The position numbers were made by a program, and so were the translations under genes. Positions 9,559 to 18,452 of a DNA stretch of 38,195 nucleotides are shown one piece after another. The stretch is from Candidatus Bathyarchaeota archaeon (GTDB lineage Archaea; Thermoproteota; Bathyarchaeia; Bathyarchaeales; DTEX01), in NCBI GenBank assembly GCA_018396635.1, contig JAGTQE010000014.1, positions 1 to 38,195 on the forward strand. Direction: 5' to 3'. Positions within the stretch are counted from its first letter, which is position 1, and each line of letters opens with the position of its first letter. The notes under the pieces are model-generated. The model did not search any database and had not been told where the DNA came from. It worked only from the letters and a program-made list of their open reading frames with translations.

Positions 9559-11497
9559 GAAGGTACTTCGCATAGCTCTGGCGGGGAATGCGAACGTTGG
9601 TAAATCTGTAATATTTAATCACTTGACGGGCCTACATCAGCACATAGGTAATTGGCCTGGGAAAACAGTGGAGAGGGCTGAGGGAACGCTGCACTTTAAG
9701 GGCTATACAATAGATGTCATAGATCTCCCCGGAATATACTCTCTCTCAGCATACTCTATTGAAGAGCAGGTCACTAGAGAGTATATTATTAACGAGAAGC
9801 CGGACGTTGTGATAAATGTTGTAGATGCATCGATCCTTGAGCGAAATCTCTACTTCACATTACAGCTTATGGAGATGGAAGTTCCAATGGTCTTAGCCCT
9901 AAACCAAATGGATATGGCTAGGAAGAAGGGCATTGAGATCGATGTGAATAAGCTGGAGAAGATTCTAGGCGTACCCGTCGTTCCCACAGTAGCCGTGAAG
10001 GGTGTAGGCATCTTTAAGCTACTGGAGAGGGCTGTTGAGGTCGCCGAAAGGAGGCGCCAAGGCAGAGCTGCCATAATACCTTTCGGAAGGGAGGTTGAGG
10101 AGAAGATAGCCGAGCTCGCCAAAATGATCGAGTTAACCGGGTTTCGCTATCCGCCCAGATATGTGGCCATTAGGCTTCTTGAGGGAGATGAGGATGTTGA
10201 GAGGGAGGTGGCTAAAATAAACCCATATATCACTGAGGCTGCCAGGAAGTTTTCTAGGGAGATTGAGGAGATCCATGGGCACCCATGCCCGACTGTTATA
10301 GCGGCTGAGAGGCATGAGATAGCTGGCCGGATAGCCAGGGAAGTGCAGAGGATTGTTCCTCCAGTGAAGCCGAGGTTTGAGGAGCTCCTACATAACCTTA
10401 CAACTCATAAAGTTGCAGGATATATTATTATGGTAACCCTATTACTATCAATATTCTTCTCAGTCTTCCTCATCGGAGGGTACATCTCAGAATTTCTAAA
10501 CAATCTTTTCTATATCCTGGAAAAAGACCTTTATGTCCTCTTGGGCGCTGGGATCGTTAGCAGGCTGATTTGGGGTGTTATTGAGGGAGTTATTGCGGGC
10601 GTCACTATAGCGCTGCCGTACATTGCACCATTCTATATAATCCTGTACGCCTTGGAGGATTCAGGATACTTAAGTAGGGTTGCTTTCCTAATGGATAGCA
10701 TCATGCATAAGATGGGGCTCCATGGTAAAGCCTTTATACCGCTAATCTTGGGGTACGGCTGTAATGTTCCAGCCTGCTTGGGGTGCAGAATAATGGAGAC
10801 TGAGAGGGAGAGGCTGATCGCAGTCTTCGTTACCACGCTTGTGCCATGTGCCGCCCGCACAGTGATAATACTCGGCTTGGTCGGCAGATATTTAGGCGTC
10901 TGGTGGGCAATCATGTTATACATCTTCGACCTGTTTGTGATACTCGCCCTTGGAAGGCTAGCCTTTAATGTTTTGCCGGGTGAGCCTGCAGCGCTAATCA
11001 TGGAGATACACGACTATAGAATACCTCACATAAAGACTATTCTAAACCAAACGTGGTTTAGGCTGCTTGAGTTCATAAAGATAGCCTTCCCGCTGATAAT
11101 TTTCGGGAGTTTTACGATAAAATTCATGGAGGTCTCAGGCTTACTTGAGCCGATTGCGCTTGCGTTAAGTCCCATAACGGTCGTATGGCTTGGCCTCCCA
11201 CCAGTAGTAGGAATAGCGTTAATATTTGGGGTTTTAAGGAAGGAGCTCACGCTCATAATGCTTGCAGCGCTTTTGGGGACGTCAGACTTCGAGAATATAC
11301 CGGGTTTCGGCCCAACTCAAATTGTTGTCTTCACGATAGTTACCATGTTTTACATACCATGCGTCTCAACAATAGCCGCTCTAATAAGGGAGATTGGCTG
11401 GAAAAAGGCTTTGCTTATAACCGTCTTTGAGATAGCTTTTGCCATAGCTCTTGGCGGGATAGCTTACAGGCTAATGGCTTTACTGTGGGCTGACTGA
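9551..11497 (+). CDS. feoB: FeoB ferrous iron transport protein
   Basis: A 648-residue fusion of a GTPase domain and a membrane permease. G1 is GNANVGKS (residues 11-18), the switch/G3 region is DLPGIYSL, and G4 is NQMD. A helical GDI-like region leads to about ten membrane segments. Two Gate-type segments are visible: [13 protein letters not shown], followed closely by [10 protein letters not shown], and near the C-terminus [13 protein letters not shown]. The conserved cysteines in these gates line the Fe(II) path. It imports ferrous iron, fitting an anoxic habitat. The start is ATG 9551, overlapping the feoA stop; the frame is open earlier but the conserved protein begins here. It ends 38 nt from a convergent phosphodiesterase gene. 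Confidence 0.96.
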   Translation: MGEKVLRIALAGNANVGKSVIFNHLTGLHQHIGNWPGKTVERAEGTLHFKGYTIDVIDLPGIYSLSAYSIEEQVTREYIINEKPDVVINVVDASILERNLYFTLQLMEMEVPMVLALNQMDMARKKGIEIDVNKLEKILGVPVVPTVAVKGVGIFKLLERAVEVAERRRQGRAAIIPFGREVEEKIAELAKMIELTGFRYPPRYVAIRLLEGDEDVEREVAKINPYITEAARKFSREIEEIHGHPCPTVIAAERHEIAGRIAREVQRIVPPVKPRFEELLHNLTTHKVAGYIIMVTLLLSIFFSVFLIGGYISEFLNNLFYILEKDLYVLLGAGIVSRLIWGVIEGVIAGVTIALPYIAPFYIILYALEDSGYLSRVAFLMDSIMHKMGLHGKAFIPLILGYGCNVPACLGCRIMETERERLIAVFVTTLVPCAARTVIILGLVGRYLGVWWAIMLYIFDLFVILALGRLAFNVLPGEPAALIMEIHDYRIPHIKTILNQTWFRLLEFIKIAFPLIIFGSFTIKFMEVSGLLEPIALALSPITVVWLGLPPVVGIALIFGVLRKELTLIMLAALLGTSDFENIPGFGPTQIVVFTIVTMFYIPCVSTIAALIREIGWKKALLITVFEIAFAIALGGIAYRLMALLWAD

Positions 11498-11535
11498 ACG
11501 CGATCGCCCTCTATTAAATCTTAAATGCGCAGTTC

Positions 11536-12234
11536 TTACCTCATGCCCATCTCTCTCAAGAGGTTTATGAGTATGTCCGGTCTATTCGAGCCTATTGCGT
11601 CAACACCCAAGCTTATTATTCTCTTCATATCACCCACCTCATCTGGATTCCATGCCACCACCTTTAATCCCCTCTTATGCGCATTCTCCACAAGTTTGGG
11701 CGTAATGTTCCGATAATATATGTGAATGGCCTCAGCGCAAGCACTAATAGTCCTCTCAAAGATATCTTCTTGGACGTCAAAAAATAGGGCCCCGGTTCTT
11801 ATAGCGGGGTTAAGGTAACGCACCTTCTTGAGTAAGCTGTGTATAAATGAGGTTATGACGACTTCTCTTTCAGCTCCATTCTCTTCAATTAACTCGATTG
11901 TAGGCTCAGTTGCCTCTGCGACTTTGAGTTCGATTTGCAGAATAACTTTTCCTCTAGTAAGGTTAAGGGCCTCCTCTAGGGTCGGTACTTTCTCTCCTTT
12001 TCCAGCGTCAAGCTTTCTTATCTCCTCAAACGTCATGTCTCTAACATACCCATGTCCATTCGTTGTTCTGTCTACTGTCTCGTCGTGGATCACAACAAGC
12101 CTACCATCTTTAGTAACACGGACATCGATTTCAACCCTATCAACACCAATTTCAATAGCCCTTCGAATAGACCTTAAAGTGTTCTCGGGCTCCAGTCCCG
12201 CAGCTCCCCTATGCCCAATAACCTCTATTACCAC
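11536..12234 (-). CDS. ugpQ: Glycerophosphodiester phosphodiesterase
   Basis: A 232-residue single-domain GDPD barrel. The catalytic N-terminus has IGHRGAAGLEPENT, then VEIDVRVTKDGRLVVIHDETVDRTT, which supplies the His, Glu and Asp residues of the metal site. Strands LQIELK, VVITSF and VVAWNPD and the final GVDAIGSNRPDIL complete the barrel. It hydrolyses glycerophosphodiesters to glycerol phosphate and an alcohol in phospholipid turnover; with archaeal ether lipids the natural substrate may be a glycerophospho-headgroup. The start is GTG 12234, with GAGGGG seven nt upstream. The open frame reaches 12504, but the extra 90 residues are not family-like and overlap the pseudogene on the other strand. 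Confidence 0.9.
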   Translation of the reverse strand: MVIEVIGHRGAAGLEPENTLRSIRRAIEIGVDRVEIDVRVTKDGRLVVIHDETVDRTTNGHGYVRDMTFEEIRKLDAGKGEKVPTLEEALNLTRGKVILQIELKVAEATEPTIELIEENGAEREVVITSFIHSLLKKVRYLNPAIRTGALFFDVQEDIFERTISACAEAIHIYYRNITPKLVENAHKRGLKVVAWNPDEVGDMKRIISLGVDAIGSNRPDILINLLREMGMR

Positions 12235-12313
12235 CGCGTTTCCCCTCAAAAGATTAAAGGCTATTTCTAATAAAATTTTGATGGACAATGCTATTCTGTT
12301 GGAGACTTGAGAT

Positions 12314-12635
12314 ATGTTAGGTTTGATGCATTTTCTCTCCGTTAAAAAGATAGTTTTTGGGTTGAACGCCGTGCAGGAGATAGGTTTGGAGGCGAAGGCC
12401 TTAGGGTGTAATGCTGGGCATAGTGCTTGGTCATGGAGTAGCTTACGCATTCTCAGCGCAATATAAAGTTCCGCATGGAGTTGCAGTTGGCATAGCTCTC
12501 CCATATATAGTGAGGTACACTATGTCTCTTATACAGGACAAGCTTTCCATTATAGGAAGGGCAGTGCAAATAAATACTGAAGGTAAGGCTTCTCGGGAAG
12601 TCGCTACTTCAATTAAAGTCGCCCCTAGCCTATAG
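12314..12635 (+). pseudogene. Internally deleted, frameshifted iron-containing alcohol dehydrogenase
   Basis: Two pieces of one family sit end to end. From ATG 12314 the frame reads a Fe-ADH N-terminus (VKKIVFGLNAVQEIGLEAKALG), up to about 12410. From about 12411, one frame away, comes the C-terminal helical domain: GIVLGHGVAYAF, then YKVPHGVAVGIALPYIVRY with its metal-ligand-type histidines, and a helix ending at TAG 12633-12635. Roughly 200 residues, including most of the NAD-binding domain, are missing, and the end is truncated. A deletion that joined distant parts out of frame explains the pattern. It is a dead gene, overlapped at its start by no other credible gene. Confidence 0.78.
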
Positions 12636-12677
12636 TCTACTCGATTTAGTTAATGGAGGTAGCTGCTAATTTACTGG

Positions 12678-13469
12678 TCAGCCTAATAGTAGCGAGTAGA
12701 CTTCATGCATAGTCATGCCTTTGGCCGCAACGGTCCTACCATCCAGCCTTAAGACCCCGCTCCTCTTAGAAACTCTCTCAGCTCTTTCGCTATCATGGAA
12801 TTCCACCTTAAGCTCAATTGGCTTTTCGGGTTTAAATGGCTTGAATTCGCCCGCCCTTTTAACAGCTATTGCCGCAGCCTCCCTAATTAATTTCTGGGAG
12901 ACCTTTGGGTGTAAGCACCTTGCCGCAAATCTGCTTGTAGCCTTTTTAACGGCGACGGTGCAAACGTTTTTTAGGAGGTTCTCCGCCTCACGTACCGCCG
13001 CATAGTCGCCGGTCACTAAGCCCAAAGGAACATCATAGTCTCCGGCTAAAGCAGCCCATAGACCTATCTCCCCAACTGGAGCGTTGTTCAGCCAGATGTT
13101 ATCTATGGATGTATGGGACAGCGTATGTGTGAGAAGACCATCTGGAGTCCCAGCCATTGAGTGGGCGCCTATAGCGAACATTAGGTTGAAGCTGCTGTCC
13201 AAGCCCTCAAGCTCAAGAATTCTCCTACCCCTTATGAGTTGGGCTCTCGGATCAAGATCATCTATTAGTATCGTCAGCGCAGCCCCATGACCGTCTAAGA
13301 CGACAACTTCGCTTGCGCCGGCGTCAAAGGCGCCCTCGATAGCAGCATTAACATCACCGGTTAAGAGCCTTCTGGCAGCCTCATAATCTTTACCGCCAAA
13401 ATCTATATCTTGCCAATTTCCGGCAACTCCAGAAGCTCCCTCAAGATCGGTCATGATGAATATCTTCAT
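12678..13469 (-). CDS. dppA: M55-family D-aminopeptidase (DppA-like)
   Basis: A 263-residue member of peptidase family M55. The N-terminus has MTDLEGASGV, whose Asp and Glu bind zinc. VLDGHGAA, GAHSMAGTPDG and the VGEIGLWAA segment carry the remaining His and Glu ligands. Family members remove N-terminal D-residues from peptides; Bacillus DppA acts on D-Ala peptides. Together with the P1 peptidase at 30893 it suggests use of D-amino-acid-containing peptides, perhaps from bacterial wall debris (inference). The start is ATG 13469, preceded by a TATA-like box at 13505-13519. A ceramidase-like gene lies 84 nt upstream on the same strand. Confidence 0.92.
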   Translation of the reverse strand: MKIFIMTDLEGASGVAGNWQDIDFGGKDYEAARRLLTGDVNAAIEGAFDAGASEVVVLDGHGAALTILIDDLDPRAQLIRGRRILELEGLDSSFNLMFAIGAHSMAGTPDGLLTHTLSHTSIDNIWLNNAPVGEIGLWAALAGDYDVPLGLVTGDYAAVREAENLLKNVCTVAVKKATSRFAARCLHPKVSQKLIREAAAIAVKRAGEFKPFKPEKPIELKVEFHDSERAERVSKRSGVLRLDGRTVAAKGMTMHEVYSLLLG

Positions 13470-13504
13470 TTTAGATCACAAAATAGTCTTTTAATGATGT
13501 AATG

Positions 13505-13519
13505 CTAAAATATTTTTAG
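13505..13519 (-). promoter_or_regulatory. TATA-like box for dppA
   Basis: On the minus strand the bases read CTAAAAATATTTTAG, an A/T-only core centred about 43 nt before ATG 13469. The spacing allows a leader of around 18 nt. It suggests that dppA is transcribed on its own as well as, or instead of, by read-through from the ceramidase-like gene. Confidence 0.4.
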
Positions 13520-13553
13520 GCTACAAGTCTTTTGTGTAAGGGTTGATTAGCCT

Positions 13554-14834
13554 CTACGAAGGATTATGCGAGATCTCCATTAAAAGTTCTATCGCTGCTT
13601 TTGTGAGCTTTTCGCCAGCTTCTCGAGCCAGGACTGTTGCGGTCGGCTCATATCCTCCTTCATCATAAGCGCTAGCTACGGGGAGGTAGCCAATAGAGTC
13701 GTTTGCCAGCTCGCTTAAGAAAGTGTATTTATACGGCGATCTTCTTCTGATCTCTAGCTGGAACTCTACAAAAACCTCTCCTGGGCATCCCACTATAGCG
13801 ATATCGTTTATGGCGATGGCTTGAACCTCGGTGAGTATGTCTTCACCCTTCAAAATCTTCTGGTAACGCTCATAGTTTAGTTGGTTTGGTTTAGATTCCC
13901 TAATAAACTTGAGCATCCTCTCTGGTATATCCTTTCTCACAGGGAGCGACAGTTCCTTTCGCTTAACCTTTAGCCTTGTCTCGGATATAAAATTGGTTAT
14001 AGATTCAGCAACCTTCAAAGCTTCCGCCCCGAGAATATGTCCAAGCCGTCTTGTTTCCTTCAAGCGCTCTTCGAGACTTTCGGGGAATGATCTAGGAGGA
14101 GGCGGTGACAGCTCTGGCTTATCCCATATCCAGTTTGGGTTTATGTTTCCGCAAAATCCATTCATAAAGATGGCAACAATATCTCTGCCGAAAATCTTCT
14201 CTAAAACTTCAAGGGCATACCCTGGATAATCCCGAGAGATTCTAAGCTCTCTGGGGCCTAAGGTGACTGGATGGCAGGAATAATTAATTAATATGCCTAG
14301 GATTCTGCCCGATAGATCTTCAATCCTTAAGACTAGGACTGTTGGATCCATCGGCCCCTCAGGCCAAGAGTATAGGTAATATGGGCCATAGGGGCTCTTT
14401 GGGTTTCTTCGGTTACATCCAACAAAGCATTCTCCTCTACCCACTCCTATTCTAACCTCACGCATGTTGTTGCATGCCGCATACACTGCTCCAGCAACTT
14501 GGCTCTTCAGGCTCTCTATATATGCTTCGCCGGCAAATCTTAGGTCAGGACCGCAGTGTGTGTGCGTTGCCGTCACCATAATATTTTCATCTTCTATCCC
14601 CGTGAGCTCCCTCACTCTGCTTCGTATATCTTTCACTAGGCTATTAGTAAGTCCTAGAAGGTCGCATATCACTATAGCCGCCCTCTCTTCACCATCATCG
14701 ATAACAAGGGCTCTAGCATATAAGTCGTCGAGAATGCCGATTGATGGCTGAATTCTGTCAGCATATCCGCTTAAACGTACGCCTATGGGTGGAGTGATTG
14801 TAACCTTAGATAAACCCATCCTTAAACTTCCCAT
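13554..14834 (-). CDS. Neutral/alkaline ceramidase-like amidohydrolase
   Basis: A 426-residue homologue of the N-terminal catalytic domain of neutral ceramidase. The chain opens with GLSKVTITPPIGVRLSGY, has the zinc-ligand segments ATHTHCGPD and NYSCHPVTLGP, and carries the family turn MNGFCGNINP. It is shorter than true ceramidases (over 600 residues), lacks their C-terminal immunoglobulin-like domain, and has no signal peptide, so it is probably cytoplasmic. Ceramide is unlikely to be the substrate in an archaeon; an N-acyl or other amide bond is a guess. The start is ATG 14834, but Met 6 is equally possible. A TATA-like element lies about 40 nt upstream. Confidence 0.82.
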   Translation of the reverse strand: MGSLRMGLSKVTITPPIGVRLSGYADRIQPSIGILDDLYARALVIDDGEERAAIVICDLLGLTNSLVKDIRSRVRELTGIEDENIMVTATHTHCGPDLRFAGEAYIESLKSQVAGAVYAACNNMREVRIGVGRGECFVGCNRRNPKSPYGPYYLYSWPEGPMDPTVLVLRIEDLSGRILGILINYSCHPVTLGPRELRISRDYPGYALEVLEKIFGRDIVAIFMNGFCGNINPNWIWDKPELSPPPPRSFPESLEERLKETRRLGHILGAEALKVAESITNFISETRLKVKRKELSLPVRKDIPERMLKFIRESKPNQLNYERYQKILKGEDILTEVQAIAINDIAIVGCPGEVFVEFQLEIRRRSPYKYTFLSELANDSIGYLPVASAYDEGGYEPTATVLAREAGEKLTKAAIELLMEISHNPS

Positions 14835-14867
14835 AAAAACACACCGATAGTTAATATTGGCTGTATA

Positions 14868-14882
14868 TTCTCTTAAAAATTA
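14868..14882 (-). promoter_or_regulatory. TATA-like box for the ceramidase-like gene
   Basis: On the minus strand an A/T-rich run (ATAATTTTTAAGAGA) ends about 34 nt before ATG 14834, the usual distance for an archaeal TATA box plus a short leader. It matches the boxes seen ahead of other genes here. Confidence 0.35.
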
Positions 14883-15014
14883 TGACTTATAGGCTGCAAC
14901 GATTTTTAACGTCACTTTCCTATTTAAGGGGGTAGGGGAGATGACTGTGGATTAAAAGTTTCCAGATGCTCCAGAAAAATCTATGGAAAAACAACGATGA
15001 AGATTATGTAGCAT

Positions 15015-16181
15015 TTATAGGAGCGCCCTCATCATTCTCTCGCAAGCCTCTTCTATACGCTCTTTTGGCTGCGTTATTGAAAATCTTATATATCCTTCTC
15101 CATATTTTCCAAATCCTATTCCCGGCGTGACTATTACGCCTGCTTCTAGAAGCTTTGATGCGAGCTCCATGGAGCTCCCACCACACTTCGCCCAAACATA
15201 GAATGTTGCTAAGGGCTTCTTGGCCTTAAGTCCAACAGCCCTCAATCCCTTTAGGAGCACGTCTCTCCTCTCAGCGTAGACATTATTTACCCACTTCAAG
15301 TACTCTGGCGGCTCTCCATTAACATAGCTCTGTAGCGCCTTCGCCGCAACCTTCTGTATGTAAACTGGCGGCCCAGAATCTATTTGGGACTTAACCTTAG
15401 TAAGCCCATCTATCAGCTCGCTGTTCCCAACGGCAAAACCTATCCTGTCACCAGTCATATTAAATGTCTTTGAGCATGAGTGGAACTCTATGGCGACTTC
15501 CATGGCCCCATTAACCTCAAGTATGCTCGGCGCCCTATAGCCGTCGAAGGTTATCTCAGAGTAAGCGTTATCATAGCATACAATCACGTTCTTTTCTCGG
15601 GCTATGTCAACTATGGCTTTAAGGTCGTCTTTGGTTACAACGCTCCCAGTTGGGTTATTTGGGTAATTCAGAAACATCATTTTTATGCCTCTTAGGTCGA
15701 GCGAATCTATATCGGGTTTAAAGTCGTTCTCCTCAAGTAGTGGCATTGGAACTGGTATGCCGTCGCTCAGCAGCGTACTCCCATTCGCATAGACAGGGTA
15801 GGCCGGGTCTGGTACGAGAACCCTATCGCCCGGGTTTACGAAAGCTCTTGAGAAGTTTGCTATGCCCTCCTTTGATCCTATGAGCGCTATAACCTCCCTC
15901 TTGGGATCTAGGTCGACTTTGAAGCGCTTCTTATACCACTCTGCGACAGCCTCTCTAAAGTATGGTTCACCCTGACTAAACGAGTAATTATGGTTTTTAG
16001 GGTTTGAGCTCTCTTCTCTAAGGGCTTCTAGGACGAAGGGTGGCGGCGGGAGATCTGGGTCGCCGATGCTCAGCGATATTAAGTCGACTCCCTGTCTCCT
16101 CTTCTCGTCAATAATCTTCTCGAGTTCAGCAAATAGGTATGGTGGAAGCCTCTTAACCCTTTCAGCCAGCTGAAACCTCAA
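15015..16181 (-). CDS. dapL: LL-diaminopimelate aminotransferase
   Basis: A 388-residue fold-type I PLP aminotransferase. Visible motifs are SIGDPDLPPP near residue 40, GSKEGIANFSRAF, DPAYPVY, LNYPNNPTG near 170, YDNAYSEI, and the PLP-lysine motif SCSKTFNMTGDRIGF near 235. The last departs from the usual GWRxGF by having Asp before Arg. DapL converts tetrahydrodipicolinate directly to LL-diaminopimelate; the adjacent diaminopimelate epimerase supports this over a general alanine or aspartate aminotransferase. The start is TTG 16181, overlapping the dapF stop as TTGA, so translation is coupled. GGAGGG lies just upstream. Confidence 0.85.
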   Translation of the reverse strand: MRFQLAERVKRLPPYLFAELEKIIDEKRRQGVDLISLSIGDPDLPPPPFVLEALREESSNPKNHNYSFSQGEPYFREAVAEWYKKRFKVDLDPKREVIALIGSKEGIANFSRAFVNPGDRVLVPDPAYPVYANGSTLLSDGIPVPMPLLEENDFKPDIDSLDLRGIKMMFLNYPNNPTGSVVTKDDLKAIVDIAREKNVIVCYDNAYSEITFDGYRAPSILEVNGAMEVAIEFHSCSKTFNMTGDRIGFAVGNSELIDGLTKVKSQIDSGPPVYIQKVAAKALQSYVNGEPPEYLKWVNNVYAERRDVLLKGLRAVGLKAKKPLATFYVWAKCGGSSMELASKLLEAGVIVTPGIGFGKYGEGYIRFSITQPKERIEEACERMMRALL

Positions 16182-17041
16182 ATTAAACCCTCCAGATTAA
16201 TAACCCCTCTATAAACTGTTTCAGCCGGACCGGACATAAAAATCCTACCATCCTCATCATATTTCACGCTCAGCTCTCCGCCTAGAAGCTGAACACGGCA
16301 CTCACGGCCAATTAAGCCAAGCACGTTTCCAGCGACCACGCTTGCGCATGCCCCTGTGCCGCATGCCAGCGTCTCACCAACACCCCTCTCCCAAACCCTC
16401 ACCCTGATCAAATCCCGCCCGACGACTTGGACGAACTCAACATTTATTCTCTTAGGGAATATGGGGCTATTCTCGATTCTAGGCCCATAATACTCTACTG
16501 GGAAGCTATCTATATTCTCAACGAAGATTACGCAGTGAGGGTTCCCGACTGATAGGCATGTTGCCCTGAAAACCTCCCCGTCAACTTTGAGCTCCTCGTT
16601 TATGAATTCTCCCTCGCCAGTTACCGGTATGCTGCTCCTCTCAAACTCTGGCTTTCCCATGTCAACCGTTGCGGCTTTAACTCTGCCCTTATCTATGCTA
16701 AGCCAGACGGTCTTTACGCCGGCTAGGGTTTCAATGTTAATGGCGCTTCTACTGACTATGCCGTTTTCGTAGCAGTATTTTGCTAGGCACCTTATTCCAT
16801 TACCGCACATCTCAGCCTCGCTTCCATCAGCGTTAAATATTCTCATCCTAACATCCGCCACCGTGGAATCATATACTAAGAGGAGCCCATCGGCCCCAAC
16901 GGAAAACCTCCTCTTACATAGCTTTTTAGCTAGCGGGCTTAGAACCTCCTCACATAGCTTACCATCCCTATTATCGATTAGGATATAATCGTTTCCCAAG
17001 CCATGCATCTTCCAGAAAACTATCTCTCTCCCAGACACCAT
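16178..17041 (-). CDS. dapF: Diaminopimelate epimerase
   Basis: A 287-residue two-lobed, PLP-independent epimerase. It begins FWKMHGLGNDYI. The first catalytic cysteine is in NADGSEAEMCGNGIRC (C79), the second in the ETLACGTGAC segment near residue 225. It interconverts LL- and meso-diaminopimelate, the step after DapL in lysine synthesis. The start is ATG 17041, preceded by GGAGG and then CGGGCG; an open frame to 17092 adds 17 unrelated residues that overlap the TATA box. It shares its upstream region with the divergent NifU-like gene and is followed by dapL with a 4-nt overlap. Confidence 0.95.
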   Translation of the reverse strand: MVSGREIVFWKMHGLGNDYILIDNRDGKLCEEVLSPLAKKLCKRRFSVGADGLLLVYDSTVADVRMRIFNADGSEAEMCGNGIRCLAKYCYENGIVSRSAINIETLAGVKTVWLSIDKGRVKAATVDMGKPEFERSSIPVTGEGEFINEELKVDGEVFRATCLSVGNPHCVIFVENIDSFPVEYYGPRIENSPIFPKRINVEFVQVVGRDLIRVRVWERGVGETLACGTGACASVVAGNVLGLIGRECRVQLLGGELSVKYDEDGRIFMSGPAETVYRGVINLEGLI

Positions 17042-17074
17042 CGCCCGCCTCCAGCACATCCATAATCTCAAAGT

Positions 17075-17082
17075 CTTATAAG
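17075..17082 (-). promoter_or_regulatory. TATA box for the dapF-dapL operon
   Basis: The palindromic octamer CTTATAAG lies about 34 nt upstream of the dapF ATG at 17041. That spacing fits an archaeal TATA box with a short leader. The divergent NifU-like gene has its own box at 17106-17114. Confidence 0.5.
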
Positions 17083-17105
17083 TGTTAACCACAACATTTA
17101 GGAAA

Positions 17106-17114
17106 GTTTATATG
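17106..17114 (+). promoter_or_regulatory. TATA box for the NifU-like gene
   Basis: GTTTATATG lies 45 nt before the TTG start at 17154, placing transcription start near 17135 and leaving room for the ribosome site GGAGGG at 17142-17147. The longer open frame beginning at 17082 would start upstream of this box, which argues against it. Confidence 0.5.
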
Positions 17115-17153
17115 TGTGAAGGAAACTATAACCATGTTATAGGAGGGTTGAGA

Positions 17154-17375
17154 TTGAAAGCTGAAGTTGAGAAGGTCATAAAAGAGATTCAGCCGAGCAT
17201 AAGGGCTGATGGAGGGGACATAGAGCTCATCGACGTAACCGAGGATGGAGTGGTGAAGGTTAGGCTTAAGGGTGCATGTGCTACATGCCCATTCTCCATG
17301 ATGACCCTGCAATTCGGCGTTGAGAGATATTTGAAGGCAAGGGTTCCACAAGTTAAGAAAGTTGTTCTTGTTTAA
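17154..17375 (+). CDS. nfuA: NifU C-terminal domain-like iron-sulfur scaffold (Nfu)
   Basis: A 73-residue stand-alone NifU C-terminal domain. It contains IQPSIRADGGDIELIDV, VKVRLKGACATCPFS with the CxxC cluster ligands, and MMTLQFGVERYLKARVP. Such proteins hold and pass on [4Fe-4S] clusters in the cytoplasm. The window has several clients (NrdG, the NfnB-like subunit). The start is TTG 17154, six nt after GGAGGG; the longer frame from 17082 is not supported. It runs divergently from dapF and converges on ilvE. Confidence 0.9.
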   Translation: MKAEVEKVIKEIQPSIRADGGDIELIDVTEDGVVKVRLKGACATCPFSMMTLQFGVERYLKARVPQVKKVVLV

Positions 17376-17487
17376 CCTCACTGCCAAGATGCAACATAGA
17401 TTTTATTGTGCCTGAACCATCCCAAGACTTTAAGGGTAATCTCCCGAATTTTCCAGATCTCCACCCTGAAACATAGTTTTCCGGCTA

Positions 17488-18384
17488 TCAGTATATTGAT
17501 ATGCCCTCATTCGAGTCGCGTACAACCTTCATAAACTCCTCAAGGATTCTCTCAGTTATAGGCCCCATTCTGCCATCGCCTATTCTCCGCCCATTAACCT
17601 CCCTTATGGGCATTATTTCCGCACCGGTTCCCGTCAGGAAGGCTTCATCCGCATTGTATAGTTCGGTGACGGTTATGTTGCGTTCAATAACCTCGTATCC
17701 GAGTTTCGCAGCTATCTTTTTAACTACGCTGGCGGTTATGCCGGGCAGGGCTCCGCTGGATCTTGGTGGCGTGTAGAGTTTACCATCCTTGACTATGAAG
17801 ATGTTTTCGCCAGTCGCCTCACAAATGTATCCGTTGGTATCTAGAATTATTGCTTCATCAGCTCCAACATTATTGGCTTCTATCTTGGCTAGAATGCTAT
17901 TCAGATAGTTTAGGGATTTTATCTCATGCGACGTTGCGTCCACAGGGTCTCTCCTAATCCACGAGATTATTGCGCTTATACCCTTCCTCCGCTTCTCCTC
18001 ATCGTAGAGTTTAAGCATTGGCACGGCTATGATTATAACCGATGGTTTAGAGCATTTTCTTGGGTCTAAGCCCAGATCCCCAACACCCCTCGTCACCACA
18101 AGCCGTATGTAAGCGTCCCTAAGATTATTCCTCCTCAAAGTTTCGAGGACGGCTTCAATCATCTCCTCCTTAGTTAACGGTATGTTTAGCATTATTGCGT
18201 GTGCCGAGCTGTATAGGCGGTCTATATGCTCCCGCAGCTTAAACACTATGCCATCATAGGCGCGTATACCCTCAAAAACACCATCTCCATATAGGAAGCC
18301 ATGGTCAAAGACTGATATTTTAGCCTCTTCTTTTGGATAAAATTTTCCATCAATATACACTAGAATATTTTCATCTCGCAGCAT
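17488..18384 (-). CDS. ilvE: Branched-chain amino acid aminotransferase
   Basis: A fold-type IV PLP transaminase of about 298 residues. The opening [35 protein letters not shown] is cut here to its key parts: [15 protein letters not shown] is the family signature. The PLP lysine is in HEIKSLNYL near residue 157. [17 protein letters not shown] and LTGTGAEI are further conserved blocks. It catalyses the last step of valine, leucine and isoleucine synthesis and the first step of their breakdown. With the Liv-type importer in the window, either direction is plausible. I use ATG 18384, which is well spaced from GGGGGTGG; GTG 18390 is possible. Confidence 0.94.
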   Translation of the reverse strand: MLRDENILVYIDGKFYPKEEAKISVFDHGFLYGDGVFEGIRAYDGIVFKLREHIDRLYSSAHAIMLNIPLTKEEMIEAVLETLRRNNLRDAYIRLVVTRGVGDLGLDPRKCSKPSVIIIAVPMLKLYDEEKRRKGISAIISWIRRDPVDATSHEIKSLNYLNSILAKIEANNVGADEAIILDTNGYICEATGENIFIVKDGKLYTPPRSSGALPGITASVVKKIAAKLGYEVIERNITVTELYNADEAFLTGTGAEIMPIREVNGRRIGDGRMGPITERILEEFMKVVRDSNEGISIY

Positions 18385-18440
18385 GGCCACCCCCTACAGC
18401 CACATAATATAATGAAAGAGTAATTAATTGTACTTAAAGA

Positions 18441-18452
18441 ATTTTATATATG
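18441..18452 (-). promoter_or_regulatory. TATA box for ilvE
   Basis: On the minus strand the bases read CATATATAAAAT, about 60 nt before ATG 18384. A start site near 18420 would give a leader of roughly 35 nt with a strong GGGGGTGG ribosome site. Confidence 0.45.

Noticed and set aside
12235-12504. N-terminal extension of the glycerophosphodiesterase frame
   Set aside because: The residues are not family-like, a GTG with a strong ribosome site lies at 12234, and the stretch overlaps the Fe-ADH pseudogene on the other strand.
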